Shown: positions 59,762 through 64,000 of the stretch, one piece after another
Position numbering within the stretch: the first letter of the stretch is position 1
Layout: each line of letters opens with the position of its first letter
DNA from: Warburgia ugandensis
Lineage: Eukaryota; Streptophyta; Magnoliopsida; Canellales; Canellaceae
Length of the DNA stretch: 64,000 nt
Reading direction: 5' to 3'
Assembly (NCBI GenBank): GCA_035236585.1
Contig: CP141132.1
Coordinates: forward strand, 21,365,945 to 21,429,944
The notes under the pieces: model-generated
Told to the model about the DNA's origin: nothing
Database searches by the model: none
Seen by the model: the letters and a program-made list of their open reading frames with translations, nothing else
Made by a program: the position numbers and the translations under genes

Positions 59762-60150
59762 CTTATTTGAAAGTGGGTATTTATAGCTTTTGGGTGCTAC
59801 CAAGTAACTAGCTTTTAGGCATGGATAACTTCTCAGGACCACCATATAAATAGCTTTTTATTTGGAAATGTATGAGAATAACCTCTTGCTTACTGTTTGC
59901 ACTAAGTTGGGATAGCTTCTAGGACCCATCATGTAAGTAGCTTCTTGTTTGAAAACAATGTGAGAAAATGAATAGATGCTTGTTTAAAATAGGAAGGGAT
60001 GGCTTATGGGGCTCACCATGTGAATAACCTCTTATTTGAAATAGATGGGGATAGTGGCAACATGTAAATATCTTAATATTTGAAAATAGATAGTTTTTAG
60101 GATCCACCATAAAAATAGCTTCTTATTTGGAATAGGTTAGAAGGGTTTTA
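59762..60150. repeat. Right part of the ~50-bp tandem array
   Basis: This continues the array interrupted by the CACTA element. Copies of 'accaccatataaatagcttt', 'acccatcatgtaagtagctt' and 'caccatgtgaataacctctt' appear at about 59839, 59925 and 60013. The array runs in the same direction as at 52550-52692. It ends shortly before the second RTE copy. Confidence 0.55.
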
Positions 60151-60194
60151 CATCAGGATCTATCGGACAAGTAAAACCATTCACAAACCCCATG

Positions 60195-62027
60195 CATGAA
60201 TCAATTTTTGACATTCCCTCAAGCTAGGGTGTTCCAGATAAGCAATGCACCAAATCAGATCCTAGATGCAATGGAAAATGGACAAGGGCTACTAGGGCAT
60301 TCCCCTCGAAGAAAAGTACTGCATTGGATCTCTAGTGTAGAGGAAAATAGGCAAGGGTTGCTAGAGAGTTCCCTTGGAAGTGAAGCACTGCATTAGAACC
60401 TAGTTGCAATGAAAAGTATACATGGTTTCCAGACCGTTCTAAAAGTGTATGGATAAATAGGTTAGGTCAAGAGAATTAGTTTCATATTACTGAATGGAAC
60501 ATAGGCATATTGACATGTAAGAGTCTGGAGTTAGGAGATACAATGAAACACAGGAGATTCAACATCACTTATATCTACGAAACCAAGAGGAAAGGGACTA
60601 AAACTATAGAAATTGATGGGTACAATCTTTGGTACATATAGCTAGACAGTAATATAAATGGTGTAGGGATAGTCATAGATAAAGAATTAAAGGATAAAGT
60701 TGTAAATGATAAAAGAAACAGTGATAAAATTATACTAATAAAACTTATCCTAGGAGGGAAGATCATAAATGCTACAAGTGCATATGAGGGGAATCATGCA
60801 AGAAATTTCAACACAGAGGGGATATTTATAAGAGTAGACTTTAATGGTCATGCAAGAAATAAAAATGAAGGATATAATAAGGTATATGGAGGGTGCGGTA
60901 TTGGAGAAAGAAATCAAATGGGGAAAGCTATACTTGAATTTGCTTTAGCATATAACCCAGCTATAGTAAACACATACTTTAAGAAGATGAATTAACACTT
61001 ACCTTTAAAATTGAACCATATAAAAGCTAAATAGACTTTTTTCTACTTGGGAATACTAAAAGATCAATGTATAAAGATTTTAAGGTGATACTCAATAAGA
61101 GTCTAACCTCACAAGATAGGTTAATGGTTATGGATATCTACATTAAAATATGGAAGAAAGGAAATGAACTTAACAGATGTCCAAAAACTAGGTGGTGAAA
61201 CTTTAGAAGGAGAGAAGATAACATCATTAATAAGTAAGTTAATGGCAGAAGAAAACCAGAACAATGAAATAGAAGTAAACACCACCTGGACTAATATGGC
61301 CGAGTCCATTAAGAAAGTGGCAAAAGATGTTCTAGGAGTAGGTAAAGGTAAAAGGAAAACATTAAAAGAAACTTAGTGATAGAGTGGAAAAGTGCAAAAA
61401 GTTGTTAAATAGAAATGGGTGTATTTTAAATTATGGTAGGATTAAAAATAACAAAAACATTGAGCTATATAAAAATGCTAAAAAGGTTGCTAAGAGAGTA
61501 GTAAGTAAGGCTAAATTCAAGGCATATGATTATCTTTATAATAGATTAGGGTCAAAAGAAGGTGAGAAAGATGTGTTCAAACTAGCAAAAGTAAGAGAAT
61601 AGAAGTGTAAGGACTTAGACCATGTTAAGTGTATTAAAAGTGATGACCAAAGGGTACTAGTCAAAGATGGGAAAGTTACTTGAAAAAATTTCTAAATGAT
61701 AATTATCTTGAGAATATATGGATTAAAGATACCATAAACCCATAGAATATCTGAATTAAAAGAGGCCTTGAAAAAGATGAAATCAAGAAAGGCCTTAGAG
61801 CCTGATGGTTTACCAATATAGGTTTTGAAATATATGGGAGATACTGGAGTAGTTTGCTCGATATAGTTATTTAACAAGATTATAAAATTGAAGAAAATGG
61901 TAGATGGAGGAAGAGCTCTATTGTACCCCTTTACAAGAATAAAGGAGACATAGAGTTGCATTAATTATTGAACAATCAAACTTATAAGACATACCAAGAA
62001 ACTTTTTGAAAGAGTTACTGAGAATTA
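60195..62027 (+). mobile_element. RTE-clade LINE, second copy, 3'-truncated
   Basis: The 5' part matches the intronic copy: both contain 'catgaatcaa', then 'gacatt', then 'ctcaag(t/c)tagggtgttcc', then the 69-bp units. Endonuclease and linker pieces follow on the plus strand: KIEPYKS*IDFFLLGN (about 61000-61050), [24 protein letters not shown] (61109-61167) and a 72-codon frame at 61384-61602 with KRVVSKAKFKAYDYLYNRLG. RT starts near 61970 with LFERVTEN-like residues and then the sequence changes abruptly at about 62027. The catalytic RT and 3' end are missing. Stops are abundant. Confidence 0.75.
60225..60420 (+). repeat. 69-bp tandem units at the 5' end of the second RTE copy
   Basis: Units start near 60244, 60318 and 60386 and correspond one to one with those at 45336-45550. 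One frame carries ILDAMENGQGLLGHSP and then VEENRQGLLESSLGSEALH. Small indels give unit lengths near 69-72. Confidence 0.7.
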
Positions 62028-62029
62028 GG

Positions 62030-62240
62030 GGTGGCAATTTAGGTTGGCGAGTCATGTTTGTGGCAACACGAACATGACACAAATAGATTTATGGGTTGAC
62101 ACGAACACGAAACCTATGACTCGTACATGACCCGATTCTTAAAAAAATGACACGACACAACCTGTGTAACATGATTAATTGACTGAGTCATGTTGGATAC
62201 ACGACATGAAATGACACGACACGACACGACACGACATATT
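62030..62240. repeat. Degenerate repeat ending in an (ACGAC)n tract
   Basis: This starts 'ggggtggcaattt' right after the RTE breakpoint, with many copies of 'acacgaac', 'tgacacga' and 'acgac', ending in tandem 'acacg' units at 62214-62237. A repeat with 'ggggtggcaa' and alternating 'cacga'/'cgtg' is common in plant genomes, but I cannot assign it to a named family. Confidence 0.5.
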
Positions 62241-62310
62241 AAAAAAACTGCTCTCCCAACTCCCAAGTGAATAGAACCACTGCCAAGGCCCAAAACAACC
62301 ACAATAAACT

Positions 62311-62522
62311 AACATATAGGACGGTTATTTCACAACCGTTCTAAAAAACCCTAACATATAGGATAGTTGTGACATAACCATCCTATAAAACCCTAACATA
62401 TAGGATGGTTGTGACATAACCGTCCTATATATATCATTGGTTTTATAAGATGGCTGTGAAATAACTGTCCTATATGTTACATTTTATAGTACGGTTATTT
62501 CATAACCGTCCTATATGTTATT
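62311..62522. repeat. Tandem array of five short hairpins
   Basis: The unit is about 35-45 bp. Each contains an inverted pair around a 6-8 base spacer, for example 'aggacggtt' + 'atttcac' + 'aaccgttct', then 'aggatagtt' + 'gtgac' + 'ataaccatcct', and so on. Spacers between units contain 'aaaaccctaac' or 'atatgtta'. Compensating changes keep some stems paired. It may be a CACTA-type subterminal region, but no TNP2 or CACTA ends are visible close by. Confidence 0.65.
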
Positions 62523-62614
62523 GTTGAGTCCTTAATTTTGCCAAAAATAACCTTAGATTACTATTTTATTAGATCATTTAATAAGGTAATTTTGTGATTT
62601 TGAATCAATTTTAG

Positions 62615-62673
62615 CTATAATGGACCATCTAACCGTTAATTTGAAAAGTTAAACGATTAGATGATCATTATAG
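62615..62673. repeat. Imperfect 59-bp hairpin
   Basis: The arms are 62615-62637 ('ctataatggaccatctaacc' start) and 62651-62673 (ending 'gatgatcattatag'), with about three mismatches and a 13-base loop. No surrounding element is recognised. Confidence 0.6.
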
Positions 62674-62979
62674 TTAATTACCTATATAAGTTAATTCTAA
62701 TTTTATATTTTGCTTTGTAGATAATTCATAGTACATTGGACGGTTCAGATTTGCTTATTTTAATGGGTCCCATGCCACAAATCTGGGGCAAAGTTGACCA
62801 ATGATGCATATGGGACCATCGCATGGTAGGCAACATCACATGGGCATGCTGCAAGGCATGGGCAAGCTGCACGATTTACTAGAAAAAATATTCAAGCTGG
62901 CTGGTTTTGCTTCCTTGAAGGGCAGGAGCAGCTCCTCCTGGTAGACACACTTTTCCTCTTCTTCTTTCACTCTTTTCTC

Positions 62980-63310
62980 CTCACGGAGAGAGGGGAAGGA
63001 CTCTTCCTCCCCCATCCCTCTTGTGTTCTCTTCACCTCTCTCCCTCTCTCGTTCTCTCCATCACCTCCCTCGTCTCTCTCTCTCTCTCTGGTGCATGACA
63101 CACCAACATCCAAAACCCCCTTCTTCTTCTCCCTTCTTTCCTCTTCGATTTTTTGGGGTTTTTCTTTCTTCTCCTTTGGAGAGAGAAGAGGTGGAAGGAT
63201 TGTTCCTCTCCACCTCTCTCCCTCTTTCGTTCTCTCCATCACCTCCCTCATCTCTCTCTCTCTCTCTCTCTGGTACGTGACACACCAACACCCAAGACCC
63301 CCTTCTTCGT
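62980..63310. repeat. Tandem duplication of a CT-rich segment
   Basis: A block of about 180-195 bp is present twice. 'cacctctctccctct' starts at 63033 and 63211, each followed by 'cgttctctccatcacctccc', then a (CT)n run, then 'gacacaccaaca' and 'acccccttcttc'. The (CT)n run is longer in the second copy. Frames on both strands are Ser/Leu or Arg/Glu-rich artefacts. Confidence 0.7.
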
Positions 63311-64000
63311 TGCTTCTCACCGCCTCCTCCCTTCACATCATTGCCTGACCACCCACCTGCTTTGTCTTCCCCACCTGCCCAGCACAAAGCTGGCAGCCCT
63401 AACCGTTCTCTGCTCTTTCTCTGTTGTTTCTTTGAAGTTTAGCTAATACCCATCTGCTCTGTTCTTTCTCTCCTTCCCCACACCATTCTCTGTTCTTCAA
63501 TGGCACGGCAACGACGACAACCCATCTCCGTAGGCTTTCACCAGTACCCATCACCAGTGCTCGAGAAAAACCCAGATTCACCATCTTTTCTCTTCCCCTT
63601 TACCTGTCTCCATCAGCAGTCGACGCCTACTCTGGGTACTGTTCATGAACAGTACTCTGTCTTGGTTTTCCCAAAACGTTTCCTAATTTTTCATTTAAAA
63701 ACCAGAACCCCAGAAATTACATTTCTACCCCTGGCAGACCTCAGAAATCCCAACTCAGTCCTTGTTTTAATACCAACTCTATCCTTTTTCAGAAATACCG
63801 TCTGTGTCCCCAATTTAATTCCAACTGTGTCCCTGTGCTATTCTGGTTTTACCTTATCTTCATTCTGACTATTCAGGGACAGTGCAATCCAGGGATAGTG
63901 CAATCTAAGGACAAGCTTATCCAAGACGCCTTTTAGTTTCATTTTCTATTTTCTTTTGAATAAATAATTGTATGCATTGCCGCAGTTAAATAAATCTAAA
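63311..64000. other. Unassigned sequence at the right edge
   Basis: A 122-codon plus-strand frame (63500-63868, MARQRRQPISVGFHQYPSPV start) has no motif I recognise and may be chance. A perfect 20-base palindrome lies at 63636-63655. The C-rich coding-like phrase pattern at 63700-63900 resembles LTR or leader sequence of plant retroelements, but there is no matching second LTR in the window. The region might instead be the 5' end of a gene continuing to the right. Confidence 0.3.

Noticed and set aside
63500-63868. 122-codon frame as a gene
   Set aside because: No recognisable motif, no supporting splice or homology signal, and it sits in repeat-like C-rich DNA. Listed only as part of an unassigned region.
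1-64000. Search by eye for tRNA, rRNA, CRISPR arrays and bacterial-type operons
   Set aside because: None seen. Tandem arrays here (69-bp, 143-bp, ~50-bp and hairpin units) lack the spacer-repeat alternation of CRISPR, and the sequence is plant nuclear DNA.

Overview
This window is plant nuclear DNA, most likely from a flowering plant. It is AT-rich, has one intron-containing gene of a plant-specific phosphatase clade, and is otherwise packed with plant-type transposable elements in many states of decay. These include Ty3/gypsy gag, protease, RT and integrase relics, RTE and L1 LINEs, a CACTA element with a TNP2-like transposase, a Mutator-like transposase and SINE-like pieces. I see no operons, rRNA, tRNA, CRISPR or prokaryotic genes. 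All identifications are by eye from sequence and translations.

Layout. 1-7 kb holds two inverted partial copies of the 3' end (long noncoding spacer plus LTR) of one LTR-retrotransposon family, forming an imperfect inverted repeat centred near 3.0 kb. 7-11.3 kb holds minus-strand gag and protease relics of a Tat/Athila-like gypsy element, with gag-protease present twice in tandem. Its polymerase is missing, and its 3' side runs into the minus-strand arm of the inverted repeat. 11.4-23.3 kb is a plus-strand chromovirus-like (Tekay/Del-like) gypsy relic. Its RT is split by a 7.76-kb nested LTR element (13216-20978) with 2.74-kb LTRs, a CAGCC target duplication, a tRNA-iMet-type primer site and a polypurine tract, which orient it to the minus strand; no coding capacity is recognisable inside it. 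24.8-26.95 kb is a third copy of the first LTR family. 27-35 kb is mostly unassigned AT-rich DNA with L1 and SINE debris. 35.5-38 kb is a decayed MULE transposase.

The only convincing host gene is a clade D protein phosphatase 2C on the minus strand (exons between 47958 and 40371, 374 codons). Its second intron is 6.25 kb long because it contains a nearly full-length RTE LINE in the same orientation as the gene, together with a tandem pair of foldback repeats. Its 5' leader contains a (GA)n tract.

52.7-59.8 kb is a CACTA element (52693-59758) with degenerate terminal inverted repeats and a TTT target duplication. It landed inside an array of roughly 50-bp repeats, and removing it restores the repeat unit. 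It carries a broken minus-strand TNP2-like gene and a cluster of long microsatellites. 60.2-62.0 kb is a second, 3'-truncated RTE copy that shares 69-bp tandem units at its 5' end with the intronic copy. The right edge (62-64 kb) has an array of short hairpins, CT-rich tandem duplications and a perfect 20-bp palindrome, but no gene I can name.

I found no obviously new biological system. The most informative points are the two precisely delimited insertions, the RTE 5' tandem units that keep a 23-codon frame, the gag-protease-only gypsy derivative and the hairpin array at 62.3 kb.
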